Assembly: GCF_042651485.1 (NCBI RefSeq)
Contig: NZ_JBHSDH010000013.1
Location: forward strand, 186,001-250,000
Direction: 5' to 3'
Source of the DNA: Sphingorhabdus_B arenilitoris
GTDB taxonomy: Bacteria > Pseudomonadota > Alphaproteobacteria > Sphingomonadales > Sphingomonadaceae
DNA length: 64,000 nt
Below are positions 35,139 to 43,660 of the stretch, piece by piece; within the stretch, counting starts at the first letter, position 1, and the number at the start of each line of letters is the position of its first letter. Position numbers and translations under genes: made by a program. Under the pieces are notes generated by a model. That model was not told the origin of the DNA. It made no database searches and worked only from the letters and a program-made list of their open reading frames with translations.

Positions 35139-36061
35139 CAGAAATAGCCCTCCTGCTTCTTCTTCTCCATACTTGCGGCCTGGTCATGGTCAATCACGCG
35201 GCCTTGCCGTTCGGATGTCGTGGTCAGCAGCATTTCTTGGATCACTTCGGATAGAGTTGCCGCTTCGCTTTCCACCGCCCCGGTCAGCGGGAAGCATCCC
35301 AACGTGCGGAACCGCACCGAGCGCTCGGTAATCTCAGGCATTTGCCCCATCACACGCTCCAACCGTTCAATATCGTCCGCCATAAATAGCTGTCCTTCAT
35401 GGACGTAGGTTGGACGCCGTGCGGCGAAATAGAGCGGTACAATGGGAATATCTTCTAACTGAATATATTGCCAAATATCGAGCTCGGTCCAATTGGAGAT
35501 GGGGAACACACGTATGCTCTCGCCCTTTGCCTTGCGCGCATTATACAGGTTCCAAAGTTCGGGGCGCTGATTTTTGGGATCCCACCGGTGATTGGCCGAC
35601 CGAAAGCTGAAAACGCGTTCCTTTGCCCGGCTTTTTTCCTCATCGCGCCGTGCTCCGCCAAAGGCCGCATCAAAGCCATATTTATCGAGCGCCTGTTTTA
35701 AGCCTTCGGTTTTCCACATATCGGTGTGAAGAGCGCCATGGTCGAATGGATTGATACCGCGCTCGTGGGCTTCTGGATTTTGATAGACCAACAGTTCCAT
35801 ACCCGATTCCGCAGCCATTTTGTCGCGCAACCGGTACATGTCCTGAAATTTCCAAGTGGTATCGACATGGAGTAAAGGAAATGGCGGCGGGCTGGGATAA
35901 AAGGCTTTCCGGGCAAGGTGCAGCATAACCGCGCTATCCTTGCCCACGGAATACATCATAACTGGCTTTTCAGCCTGCGCTACGACTTCACGCATGATAT
36001 GGATGCTCTCGGCTTCAAGCCGCTGCAAGTGGGTCAGTGTCTGAGTCATATTCCCGGTCAT
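35138..36061 (-). CDS. cysD: Sulfate adenylyltransferase small subunit CysD
   Basis: PP-loop ATP pyrophosphatase subunit that adenylates sulfate to APS. The PP-loop SVGKDSAVML lies near residue 38, and GGARRDEEKSRAKERVFSFR and FRTLGCFPLTGAV are family blocks. First gene of the cys operon. ATG 36061 has GAGAGG upstream; a second in-frame ATG at 36049 is possible and would remove four residues. 307 aa. Confidence 0.96.
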   Translation of the reverse strand: MTGNMTQTLTHLQRLEAESIHIMREVVAQAEKPVMMYSVGKDSAVMLHLARKAFYPSPPPFPLLHVDTTWKFQDMYRLRDKMAAESGMELLVYQNPEAHERGINPFDHGALHTDMWKTEGLKQALDKYGFDAAFGGARRDEEKSRAKERVFSFRSANHRWDPKNQRPELWNLYNARKAKGESIRVFPISNWTELDIWQYIQLEDIPIVPLYFAARRPTYVHEGQLFMADDIERLERVMGQMPEITERSVRFRTLGCFPLTGAVESEAATLSEVIQEMLLTTTSERQGRVIDHDQAASMEKKKQEGYF

Positions 36062-36138
36062 TGCCGCCTCTCGCTATCGGCGACAAGCAGAAATGGCTTT
36101 GCCACTTGTTAGTTTAACTTTGCCGGGCGGTGGTAAGG

Positions 36139-37440
36139 CTATCGTCCGATGCTGCTATAGCTAAAACCAGCTTCTTCGGCCTGTGCTTGATTGTAAATGT
36201 TACGCATATCGATCAAGGCCTTGCCTTTCATAACGCTGCGTAATTTTTGAAGATCCAGCGCACGATAGGCATCCCATTCCGTAACAATCGCTACTGCATC
36301 TGCATCGGCGACCGCGTCATAGGCGCTATTTACCATTTCGACTTCAGGCATGATTTTCGCGGCTTCTTCCATGCCTTCGGGGTCATGTGCGGCAATATGA
36401 GCGCCTGCATCCAGCAAGGTTTGCACAATGGCTATCGACGGTGCATCACGCATGTCATCGGTATTGGGTTTAAAGGTCAAACCAAGCAGCGCGACTTTTT
36501 TACCGCGGGCATCGCCGCCCATGGCTGCGATGACTTTTCGGCCCATCGCGCGTTTACGCAAATCATTCGCTTCGACGACCGCAGAGACGATTCGTACCGG
36601 ACTTTCATTATCCTGCGCGGTTTTCAAAAGCGCCAACGTGTCTTTGGGAAAACAGCTGCCGCCGTAGCCGGGGCCCGCATGCAGGAATTTTGCGCCGATC
36701 CGTCCATCGAGACCGATTCCGCGCGATACATCTTGGACGTTAGCACCCAATTTTTCGCATAAATCTGCCATTTCATTGATGAATGTGATCTTGGTCGCGA
36801 GAAATGCATTCGCCGCATATTTAATCAGTTCCGACGACCGGCGGCTGGTAAATAATATCGGCGATTCATTTAGGAATAGCGGCCTGTATATGGCGTGCAT
36901 AACGTCTTTGGCCCAGTCTTCTTCGCTGCCGACGACAATTCGGTCGGGGCGTTTGAAATCACCAATGGCCGCGCCTTCACGCAAAAATTCGGGATTAGAT
37001 ACAACAGCAAATTCCAGTGATGGATTGGCTTCTTTAATAATCCGCTCCACCTCATCGCCTGTTCCTACTGGTACAGTCGATTTGGTTACAATGACGGTTT
37101 TTGGATCAATGGCCCCGGCCAATTCTTCGGAAGCGGCATAGACATAGCTTAAATCTGCATGGCCATCCCCCCGGCGCGACGGTGTTCCGACAGCGATAAA
37201 GACGGCGTCGCACCCTTTCACAGAGGCCGCCAGATCAGTTGAGAAACTCAGTCGCCCCGCATCGACATTGGTTTTTACCAGATTGTCGAGGCCCGGTTCA
37301 TATATCGGCATGATATTGTCATTCAGCCGAGCGATTTTGCTTTCATCTTTATCGACGCAAATGACCTGATGTCCAAAGTCGGCGAAACACGCCCCCGAAA
37401 CAAGGCCGACATATCCCGATCCAATCATTGCGATTTTCAT
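36139..37440 (-). CDS. ugd: UDP-glucose 6-dehydrogenase
   Basis: Oxidises UDP-glucose to UDP-glucuronate with NAD, a precursor for acidic surface polysaccharides. The NAD-binding GSGYVGLVSGACFADFG is at residues 8-24, and the catalytic cysteine is C263 in GPGYGGSCFPKDTL. LTFKPNTDDMRDAPS lies in the C-terminal domain. 433 aa. Next to an epimerase likely acting on its product and a polysaccharide polymerase, so probably a capsule or exopolysaccharide locus. Confidence 0.95.
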   Translation of the reverse strand: MKIAMIGSGYVGLVSGACFADFGHQVICVDKDESKIARLNDNIMPIYEPGLDNLVKTNVDAGRLSFSTDLAASVKGCDAVFIAVGTPSRRGDGHADLSYVYAASEELAGAIDPKTVIVTKSTVPVGTGDEVERIIKEANPSLEFAVVSNPEFLREGAAIGDFKRPDRIVVGSEEDWAKDVMHAIYRPLFLNESPILFTSRRSSELIKYAANAFLATKITFINEMADLCEKLGANVQDVSRGIGLDGRIGAKFLHAGPGYGGSCFPKDTLALLKTAQDNESPVRIVSAVVEANDLRKRAMGRKVIAAMGGDARGKKVALLGLTFKPNTDDMRDAPSIAIVQTLLDAGAHIAAHDPEGMEEAAKIMPEVEMVNSAYDAVADADAVAIVTEWDAYRALDLQKLRSVMKGKALIDMRNIYNQAQAEEAGFSYSSIGR

Positions 37441-37511
37441 AATGTACCAATCTGTTTTTCAATAATAGGGTGGTTGCGCTTTAGGAAGCTTGGCGCTTTT
37501 CGGCAAGCCTA

Positions 37512-38516
37512 TCAAAGGCCTTTATAGCTGCGATACCAGTTGACGAAAGCCGGAATACCCGTGTCGATGCTGGTGCGCGGCTGGTAACCCATATCGCGGC
37601 TGATATCCTCAATATCGGCATAGGTCGCGGGAACGTCACCGGCTTGCATATCCATCATGACCTTTTCCGCTATTTTGCCGCATGATTGTTCAATAATCTC
37701 AATAAACCGTCCCAATTCCTCCGCCTGATTATTGCCGATATTGTAGATCGCATGCGGGGATTGGCTGCCTCCAGGCTTGATGACCCCATCGTCGCGCGGG
37801 TGGTTGCCCAATACCGCCAGCAATCCGCCTACAATATCGTCGATATAGGTGAAATCGCGGCGCATTTTGCCATGGTTGAAAACTTTGATCGGTTTGTTGT
37901 TCAATATCGCCTCGGTAAACAGCCAAGGCGCCATTTCCGGTCGGCCCCAAGGGCCATAGACGGTGAAGAACCGCAATCCGGTGAGCGGGATGCGGTACAG
38001 ATGGGCGTAGCTTTCGCTAATCAGTTCATCCGACTTTTTTGTCGCGGCATAGAGGGAAACGGGTTGATCCACTCGGTCCGTTACGCTGAACGGGATTTTG
38101 GCATTTTGGCCATACACGCTCGACGAAGAGGCATAGACCATGTGTTCCGTCCCCCGGTGGCGGGCCAATTCCAGTATATTTAAATGACCGACCAGATTGG
38201 CCTGTATATAGGCCCGCGGATTTTCCAGCGAATATCGCACGCCGGCTTGCGCACCCAGATGGATGATGTGATCGAATTTATGAGGTGCAAGCGCTGTTTC
38301 TAATGCTTCATGATCGGCAAAGTCACATTTCAAAAACGTAAAATCGCCGCCCAATTTTTCCAATTGAGTTAACCGGTCCAGCTTCAGCTGGGGATCGTAA
38401 TAATCATTCAGATTGTCGATACCCACGACCGCGCGTCCATCAGACAATAGCCGGTGGCATATATGATAGCCGATAAACCCCGCGCAGCCGGTGACAAGGA
38501 TGGAGGATTTGGTCAC
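37512..38516 (-). CDS. NAD-dependent epimerase, probably UDP-glucuronate 4-epimerase
   Basis: Extended SDR sugar-nucleotide epimerase. The Rossmann motif GCAGFIGYHI lies near residue 10, the catalytic YAATKK (YxxxK) near residue 156, and TGLRFFTVYGPWGRPEMA is characteristic of UDP-glucuronate 4-epimerases (CapI/LpsL type). The neighbouring UDP-glucose dehydrogenase would supply its substrate. The start is GTG 38516, overlapping the stop of the upstream polymerase gene (GTGA). 334 aa. Confidence 0.88.
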   Translation of the reverse strand: MTKSSILVTGCAGFIGYHICHRLLSDGRAVVGIDNLNDYYDPQLKLDRLTQLEKLGGDFTFLKCDFADHEALETALAPHKFDHIIHLGAQAGVRYSLENPRAYIQANLVGHLNILELARHRGTEHMVYASSSSVYGQNAKIPFSVTDRVDQPVSLYAATKKSDELISESYAHLYRIPLTGLRFFTVYGPWGRPEMAPWLFTEAILNNKPIKVFNHGKMRRDFTYIDDIVGGLLAVLGNHPRDDGVIKPGGSQSPHAIYNIGNNQAEELGRFIEIIEQSCGKIAEKVMMDMQAGDVPATYADIEDISRDMGYQPRTSIDTGIPAFVNWYRSYKGL

Positions 38517-39808
38517 TGGCCGCTATAATCCGATTGTTTGACGGTTACAAATATGGGGGCGACCATCGTCAACGCCATGATTATTGTCAATGGATAGAAA
38601 AGCGCCCCGTCGACCATTGCGATTGTTATCAGCGTCAAAAATCCTGCTAATCCGGCATATCCAGACAGCGGAGTCTTACTGCTGCGTTTCAGGATGGCCA
38701 ACATAAATAATATCATTAAGCCGCCCGCGGATGCTGCTCCAATCACGCCCCAATCATAAGTGAACTGAAGGATGAAATTGTGAGGATGATTAAAGTCAAT
38801 ACCGTAGGCAGCGTTCATATTGGCGTTAAAGGTACCAGCGCCATGCCCGGCCCAGGGGGCTCTGCCAATCTCTGTGATAGTGTTCATCCAAATTTCCATG
38901 CGGCCACTGGTCACATTTCCGGGTGCCTGGAGCTTATCGGCAAAACGAAATAACCCGAACGAGGCGTTTGGTAACGGTAGAGTTAATGATGCCGCCAATC
39001 CGCCTAAAAAGCAGATAGCCGCCGCAGCCAATTGCCGCAGAGCGGGACATTTTCGCATAATGAAAAGCGATGCTAAAATACCAGTTACCATGCCAAATAA
39101 TGCGCCACGGCTGCCGCTCCAAGCGATGAACATCGTAATCAGAAAAATCGCGGCCCCATAGCGCCAACGATATTTGTCATTACCAAAAAAGAGTAACGCA
39201 AAAGGAGCAAGAGCAGGGATGGCGATAATATTGGCAATTTGACGTATGTTGGTTGCCGACGGAAGCCGCAACATCCAAGGGAAATTTGCTGGATCCGGAA
39301 CCGTTAGAGCAAATGCAGTCAAGGTCATAATATAACCCAATATCCCGGCCGTTATAATCAAAAACCAGATGTTGGGATCAAATCCCTTGCCGTTCCGTAT
39401 CAAGTGGATCAGGGCTGCCAGAAACAAACCGTGGAGCATAAACCGTAACAGCGTCAGGAGGGAAGTCGCATGATCCTGTGCAATGACCAAACTGCTGAAA
39501 ATTGCTAATATCGCCCATACGCCTAGCAGGAGTTTTGCGGATTTTCCCATCGCCGAGATAAACTTGCTGGGCAGCATCCCGCAACGCAGCGCGATGACGA
39601 TCACACATATTTCCCCGATCATTGCTGGTATCGAAAAATGGCGCATCGCGAACCAGCCGCCGGTCATTCGGCCATCATAATCCCAAGTTATTACAGCTTG
39701 AAAAAAAGGTAGAAAAGCGCTCAACAATGCTGCGGCTTTCCAGCTCTCGTTGGCGTTCATAAACCTTGTGGGCGATTGAGTAAGCTGCACGGATGATGAC
39801 TGCTGCAA
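38513..39808 (-). CDS. O-antigen ligase/polymerase-like membrane protein
   Basis: Polytopic membrane protein with about eleven hydrophobic segments and the large periplasmic loop typical of Wzy/WaaL proteins. Loop motifs include WSGSRGALFG, SGRMEIWMNTI, GHGAGTFNANMN and FNHPHNFILQ. It joins or polymerises polysaccharide repeat units on a lipid carrier. Start uncertain: TTG 39808 has GAAGGA seven bases upstream, whereas ATG 39760 (16 codons in) has AAGG only three bases away. 431 aa from the TTG. Coupled to the epimerase gene. Confidence 0.82.
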   Translation of the reverse strand: MQQSSSVQLTQSPTRFMNANESWKAAALLSAFLPFFQAVITWDYDGRMTGGWFAMRHFSIPAMIGEICVIVIALRCGMLPSKFISAMGKSAKLLLGVWAILAIFSSLVIAQDHATSLLTLLRFMLHGLFLAALIHLIRNGKGFDPNIWFLIITAGILGYIMTLTAFALTVPDPANFPWMLRLPSATNIRQIANIIAIPALAPFALLFFGNDKYRWRYGAAIFLITMFIAWSGSRGALFGMVTGILASLFIMRKCPALRQLAAAAICFLGGLAASLTLPLPNASFGLFRFADKLQAPGNVTSGRMEIWMNTITEIGRAPWAGHGAGTFNANMNAAYGIDFNHPHNFILQFTYDWGVIGAASAGGLMILFMLAILKRSSKTPLSGYAGLAGFLTLITIAMVDGALFYPLTIIMALTMVAPIFVTVKQSDYSGQ

Positions 39809-39900
39809 AATGCTGTCCTTCGGGCCTTGTGAGAGCGAATATGAGCAGCGTTGGCGGATTATAGTTAATTATTGATGAAAAATGGTTGAGCTTCCCGCAA

Positions 39901-40158
39901 TTACTGCGTTGTTGCGGATTTTGCGGGGGCGGCGCTTTGTGCTTCATCATCCAATTTGGTTTCCGCCGCTTTCATCGCTTCTTCGGCGGCAGCGTCAATT
40001 TCTGATCCTGCCTCGGGTGGTGCGGTCGTCGCTGTGCTCGCTTCTGGCGCGTTGCCGGGTTGGCGCTGGCTATTGTCTTCACCCGCCCCGCAGGCAGACA
40101 AAAAGCCAAGAGACATCAGCATCGCCCCAGTGAATAGCCCAGATTTTGCCAAATTCAT
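39901..40158 (-). CDS. Small Ala/Pro-rich lipoprotein
   Basis: An 85-aa protein with a lipoprotein signal peptide: positively charged start, hydrophobic core and the lipobox LSAC with the lipidated cysteine near residue 23. The mature part is hydrophilic, rich in Ala, Glu, Pro and Thr. ATG 40158 has GGAGG six bases upstream, stronger than for a GTG at 40164. No family recognised. It lies downstream of the holin in the same direction, but a hairpin at 40200-40236 separates them. An outer-membrane spanin-like role is conceivable but unsupported. Confidence 0.7.
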   Translation of the reverse strand: MNLAKSGLFTGAMLMSLGFLSACGAGEDNSQRQPGNAPEASTATTAPPEAGSEIDAAAEEAMKAAETKLDDEAQSAAPAKSATTQ

Positions 40159-40199
40159 AATCACCCTCCATATAAATAGATCGCTATGTAATCAAATGC

Positions 40200-40236
40200 G
40201 CCGGGGAAGGGCAATAGCATCGCAACCTTCCCCGGC
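40200..40236 (-). terminator. Hairpin after the endolysin-holin operon
   Basis: GCCGGGGAAGG (40200-40210) and CCTTCCCCGGC (40226-40236) form a perfect 11-bp stem with a 15-base loop, 12 bases after the holin stop. In the minus direction it is followed by ATTTGAT rather than a clean T-run, so it may be only a partial terminator. Confidence 0.6.
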
Positions 40237-40248
40237 ACATAAATCGCG

Positions 40249-40662
40249 CTATTTATCCACGCCCTTAACCTTGCCCCATTGGCGGGCGGCCGTATAGCCT
40301 AAATAGCCCGTTCCAAATAAGCCCCATAAGGCATCGGGTATGCTGGCAAGATATCCTGTCATGCCATCCGATATGCCCTTTGCGACATCAGGCTGGAATG
40401 CGGCAATGAACCCCATCGGAATTGCCCAAAGGATGATGGCATACATGACATAGAGAAAGCTTGGCCGCGCCCTGCTGGTCCATGGGTCTGCCGACCCTGC
40501 TTCGGCCAGTATAGCGGCCATTTGCGTACGCAATATTTCCATTTCGTGGCTACCCTGCAGGCGCAGCAATTCCAATTTGGCGGCATCGCGTGCGCGCGGG
40601 TCGGGGATGATTTTGTCGATCAATTTGGCGACAGGGCCGATTAATCCTTCGATCAATGACAT
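40249..40662 (-). CDS. 3-TM holin of the gene-transfer-agent release type
   Basis: Small membrane protein of 137 aa. A soluble N-terminal part with PDPRARDAAKLELLRLQG is followed by the block SADPWTSRARPSFLYVMYAI and hydrophobic segments at about residues 68-88 and 105-125. This pattern matches the holin family defined as '3TM holin for gene-transfer release' (from memory Pfam GTA_holin_3TM). Holins open the inner membrane so an endolysin can reach the wall. ATG 40662 has AAGGA seven bases upstream; an upstream in-frame ATG at 40707 overlaps the endolysin gene. It follows the endolysin after 20 bases. Confidence 0.85.
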   Translation of the reverse strand: MSLIEGLIGPVAKLIDKIIPDPRARDAAKLELLRLQGSHEMEILRTQMAAILAEAGSADPWTSRARPSFLYVMYAIILWAIPMGFIAAFQPDVAKGISDGMTGYLASIPDALWGLFGTGYLGYTAARQWGKVKGVDK

Positions 40663-40682
40663 GATAGTATCCTTATAGAAAT

Positions 40683-41231
40683 TTAACCAATACGGTTGGC
40701 AAGCCAACCGTATAAAAAGGCCTCTTGCGATGGCCGCGTTTCTGCTAGGCGAAGATAATGGCTGCCTTGCAGTGCCTCGAGCGCTTTGAGTAATACCGTT
40801 TCACCATTGCTTCCGCGTTTGCGTATAAAACTGCTGACGGCGAAAATTGTTTTGGGGCCAATCCGCCGGTCGACCGTTAAATCCGGATAGTCGCGGGCGT
40901 TCCGGTTAAGTGCATTGAGCGCCCGCTGCAAAAAGCCGGTGGCGGTTCCGGTGCCCATGTTAATCCCCGTATCGAATAATTCGGCCGCAACCTGAGGGGC
41001 GATTTTGGCGATTTGATCAAATTGCGGTGCGGCCCAATATAGCTTTTTGTAAATGGCGGCGGCCTCGCGAACGGGGAATTGCCGCATGGGGCCGTGATAT
41101 CCGTTACGCCGGGCAACCGCTTCGGTAATGCCCCAGCAGGTCGCACCGCCGCGATCATCGGGATGGTTGACATAACCCCCCTCCCGCTCAATCACATCCT
41201 CAATTAACTCATCAATCGTCTTGTTGGTCAT
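40683..41231 (-). CDS. GH108-type endolysin (N-acetylmuramidase)
   Basis: Peptidoglycan hydrolase. The N-terminal glycosyl hydrolase 108 domain has the motif EREGGYVNHPDDRGGATCWG with presumed catalytic E17. The C-terminal half (about 95-180, from TVDRRIGPKT) resembles the PG_binding_3 domain usually joined to it. No signal peptide, so export would depend on the adjacent holin. GAGG lies six bases before ATG 41231. The operator-like inverted repeat 41256-41272 is 24 bases upstream. Paired endolysin and holin in this order are also the lysis genes of Rhodobacter capsulatus GTA. 182 aa. Confidence 0.9.
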   Translation of the reverse strand: MTNKTIDELIEDVIEREGGYVNHPDDRGGATCWGITEAVARRNGYHGPMRQFPVREAAAIYKKLYWAAPQFDQIAKIAPQVAAELFDTGINMGTGTATGFLQRALNALNRNARDYPDLTVDRRIGPKTIFAVSSFIRKRGSNGETVLLKALEALQGSHYLRLAETRPSQEAFLYGWLANRIG

Positions 41232-41255
41232 ATTTACCTCACTTTCTGATTCGGA

Positions 41256-41272
41256 ATAACCAAATAGGTTAT
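41256..41272. promoter_or_regulatory. Putative XRE operator upstream of the endolysin gene
   Basis: Perfect inverted repeat ATAACC-AAATA-GGTTAT. Its core AACCAAATAGGTT (41258-41270) is identical to the core upstream of the XRE gene (46430-46442). Directly next to it lies TGTAGGAAAG (41274-41283), whose reverse complement CTTTCCTACA also occurs beside the other site. A GATTC (CcrM-type GANTC) is at 41248-41252. Likely a repressor site for the lysis operon. Confidence 0.7.
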
Positions 41273-41377
41273 CTGTAGGAAAGGGATATCTGACACGCGC
41301 ACCGGAAATGCGGCGCGGACCAAATGTGGTCAGCGCAGAAATCGAGGTTATTTATTGATAAAGAATGTGTGAAAATT

Positions 41378-41454
41378 TGGTCGGGACGACAGGATTCGAA
41401 CCTGCGACCCCCACACCCCCAGTGTGATGCGCTACCAGGCTGCGCTACGTCCCG
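41378..41454 (-). tRNA. tRNA-Pro (anticodon GGG)
   Basis: On the minus strand the acceptor arms CGGGACG (from 41454) and CGTCCCG pair fully, and the 3' CCA is encoded (41380-41378). D arm AGCGCAGCCTGGTAGCGC and T arm GCAGGTTCGAATCCTGT are canonical. The anticodon loop reads CTGGGGG, giving anticodon GGG for proline codon CCC. 77 bases including CCA. Its 3' end faces the lysis genes. Confidence 0.96.
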
Positions 41455-41656
41455 ACCGGTGTGCGGCTTATATTGGCGGGTTCATGGTATAACCCGCAGC
41501 CGCACGATAACTGCGACAGCGCCTATATGGCTGTGTAATTGATATTGCAAGCCGCTTTGCCGTTGCTTCCTATATGATGGCGTGATAATCGCGCCGGTCA
41601 ATGGAAAGCGCTCTATCGCTAGGCGCTCAAAAACCGCGAGTTTAAGGGATTTTTCG

Positions 41657-41992
41657 ATGAGTTTGGATTTGATGTTCGCCGCCGCTGCGCCTGCTGCGTC
41701 CAATGGCACCGCATTTTTTGTTGGCAATATTCTGCCGCTGTTATTGATTTTTGCGGTATTTTACTTCCTGCTCATCCGGCCCCAGCAGCGCCGAGCGAAG
41801 GAGCATGAGGCGCGGATCGCCGCTGTGCAGAAAAATGATGAGGTCATTACCGGCGGCGGATTGATGGGTAAGGTCACCAAAGTGACCGACGAGTATGTTG
41901 AGGTTGAATTGGCGCAGGGTTTGCGTGTCAAGGCGGTCAAGTCGACATTGTCGCATGTTGAGTCGCGGATCAAAAAACCGGCGAATGATTAA
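41657..41992 (+). CDS. yajC: Sec translocon accessory protein YajC
   Basis: Small single-pass membrane protein associated with SecDF. A hydrophobic segment (about residues 18-38, NILPLLLIFAVFYFLLI) is followed by RPQQRRAKEHEARI, the family signature, and a small cytoplasmic domain. ATG 41657 has AAGGGA seven bases upstream; the longer frame from 41582 lacks such a site. 111 aa. First gene of yajC-secD-secF. Confidence 0.95.
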   Translation: MSLDLMFAAAAPAASNGTAFFVGNILPLLLIFAVFYFLLIRPQQRRAKEHEARIAAVQKNDEVITGGGLMGKVTKVTDEYVEVELAQGLRVKAVKSTLSHVESRIKKPAND

Positions 41993-42057
41993 CCAGCCCT
42001 TGTGCATTTAATGGCCGCGCCCCAAATCACGGCCTGATTTAATCTTGGAACCAACCT

Positions 42058-43647
42058 ATGCTTGATTTCTCACCCGCCCGCAAATTCATGCTGAGCGCCT
42101 TGTTGGTGCTCGGCGTCTTGCTGGCGATACCCAGCCTGTTGCCGAAAACCTATCTCGACCAGCTTCCCGATTTTCTTCCGAAAGAAACCATCAATCTGGG
42201 TCTCGATCTTGCCGGCGGTAGCCATATCTTGCTGGAAGCCGACGGGTCGCAATTGGCCGTGGCCCGGTTGGAGGCGCTGGAGGACAGTGTACGCAAAGCC
42301 ATGCGCCGAGCGGAACCCAGAATATCTATTGAAAATATGTCTCGCAGTGAAGGGCGCTTGAGCTTCATCGTTCCAGACAGCTCGCAGATTGATTTGGCGC
42401 GCGAACAGCTTTTGCCCATCATTGCCAATAATGCCACCGGCAGCCGCGATTGGAATATTCAAGTTGTGGACGGCAACCGTTTCCTTCTGTCCCCGGCAAG
42501 CGAAGGTGATGAGGCCGCGTTGGATCAGGCGATGGATACTGCCAAAGATGTAATTGATCGCCGGATCAACGCGGTCGGAACGCTAGAGCCGACAATTATT
42601 CGCCAAGGTGATAATCGGATTGTGGTGCAGGTGCCCGGCATTGAGGATCCCGAAGCATTGAAAGAGTTGATTGGTAAAACTGCGAAGCTGGAATTTAAAC
42701 TGGTTGATGATCAGGCTGATCCCGAAGAAACAGCGGCCGGTAAAGCGCGCGTTGGCAGCCAAATATTGCCTTACCCCGAGGGCGGCGGTTCGATTGCGGT
42801 GCGCCGACTTGGCGGCATTAGCGGCGACAAGCTGCTGAAAGCTGATCCCAGCGTTGATGAAAATAACCAACCTGCCGTCACGATCCAGTTTGATAGCGAG
42901 GGCGGCAAGCGTTTTGCCAGTATGACGCAGCAATATACGGGCAAGCTGTTCGCGATCATATTGGACGGACAAGTGATTTCTGCGCCGCGCATCAATGAAC
43001 CGATTTTGGGAGGTGTGTCGCAAATTTCGGGTAGCTTCACGTCGGACGAAGCCAATCAGCTTGCAATATCGCTCCGCTCCGGTGCATTGCCGGTTGATCT
43101 GAAAGTGGTAGAAGAGCGATCAGTCGGTCCTGATCTCGGTCGCGATTCTATTGAACGGGGCGCATTGGCAGCGGTCATTGGAACGACAGCTGTTTTGGTA
43201 CTGATGTTTGTCACCTATGGCCGTTTTGGCCTCTATGCCAATGCCGCTTTGCTGATCAATATAGCCATGATTTTAGCAATCATGGCGCTGGCTCATGCGA
43301 CCCTAACTCTACCCGGTATCGCTGGATTTGTGCTGACCATCGGCGCGGCGGTGGACGCGAACGTCCTGATTAACGAGAGGATCAGGGAGGAAAGTAGGCG
43401 AGGCAGGCGGATCGTTCAGGCGATTGAGAATGGTTATAAGGAAGCCAGCCGCGCGATTTTTGATGCCAATATCACCAACGTGATCGCGGCGGTATTGCTG
43501 TTCCTTTTTGGCTCTGGCCCCATTCGCGGATTTGCCGTGGTGTTGATGATCGGTATCGTCACCAGCGTATTTACCGCCGTTGTTATTACCCGCATGTGGG
43601 TGTCCGGCTGGCTCAAGCGGAAACGTCCGCAAGAGTTGGTAATTTGA
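42058..43647 (+). CDS. secD: Protein translocase subunit SecD
   Basis: Inner-membrane RND-family protein that, with SecF, uses the proton gradient to help pull proteins through SecYEG. N-terminal membrane segment, then INLGLDLAGGSHILLEA, a large periplasmic P1 region (about 45-350), and five C-terminal membrane segments including GFVLTIGAAVDANVLINERI. 529 aa. The start lies 65 bases after yajC and 13 bases separate it from secF. Confidence 0.97.
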   Translation: MLDFSPARKFMLSALLVLGVLLAIPSLLPKTYLDQLPDFLPKETINLGLDLAGGSHILLEADGSQLAVARLEALEDSVRKAMRRAEPRISIENMSRSEGRLSFIVPDSSQIDLAREQLLPIIANNATGSRDWNIQVVDGNRFLLSPASEGDEAALDQAMDTAKDVIDRRINAVGTLEPTIIRQGDNRIVVQVPGIEDPEALKELIGKTAKLEFKLVDDQADPEETAAGKARVGSQILPYPEGGGSIAVRRLGGISGDKLLKADPSVDENNQPAVTIQFDSEGGKRFASMTQQYTGKLFAIILDGQVISAPRINEPILGGVSQISGSFTSDEANQLAISLRSGALPVDLKVVEERSVGPDLGRDSIERGALAAVIGTTAVLVLMFVTYGRFGLYANAALLINIAMILAIMALAHATLTLPGIAGFVLTIGAAVDANVLINERIREESRRGRRIVQAIENGYKEASRAIFDANITNVIAAVLLFLFGSGPIRGFAVVLMIGIVTSVFTAVVITRMWVSGWLKRKRPQELVI

Positions 43648-43660
43648 GGAGTATGGACAG

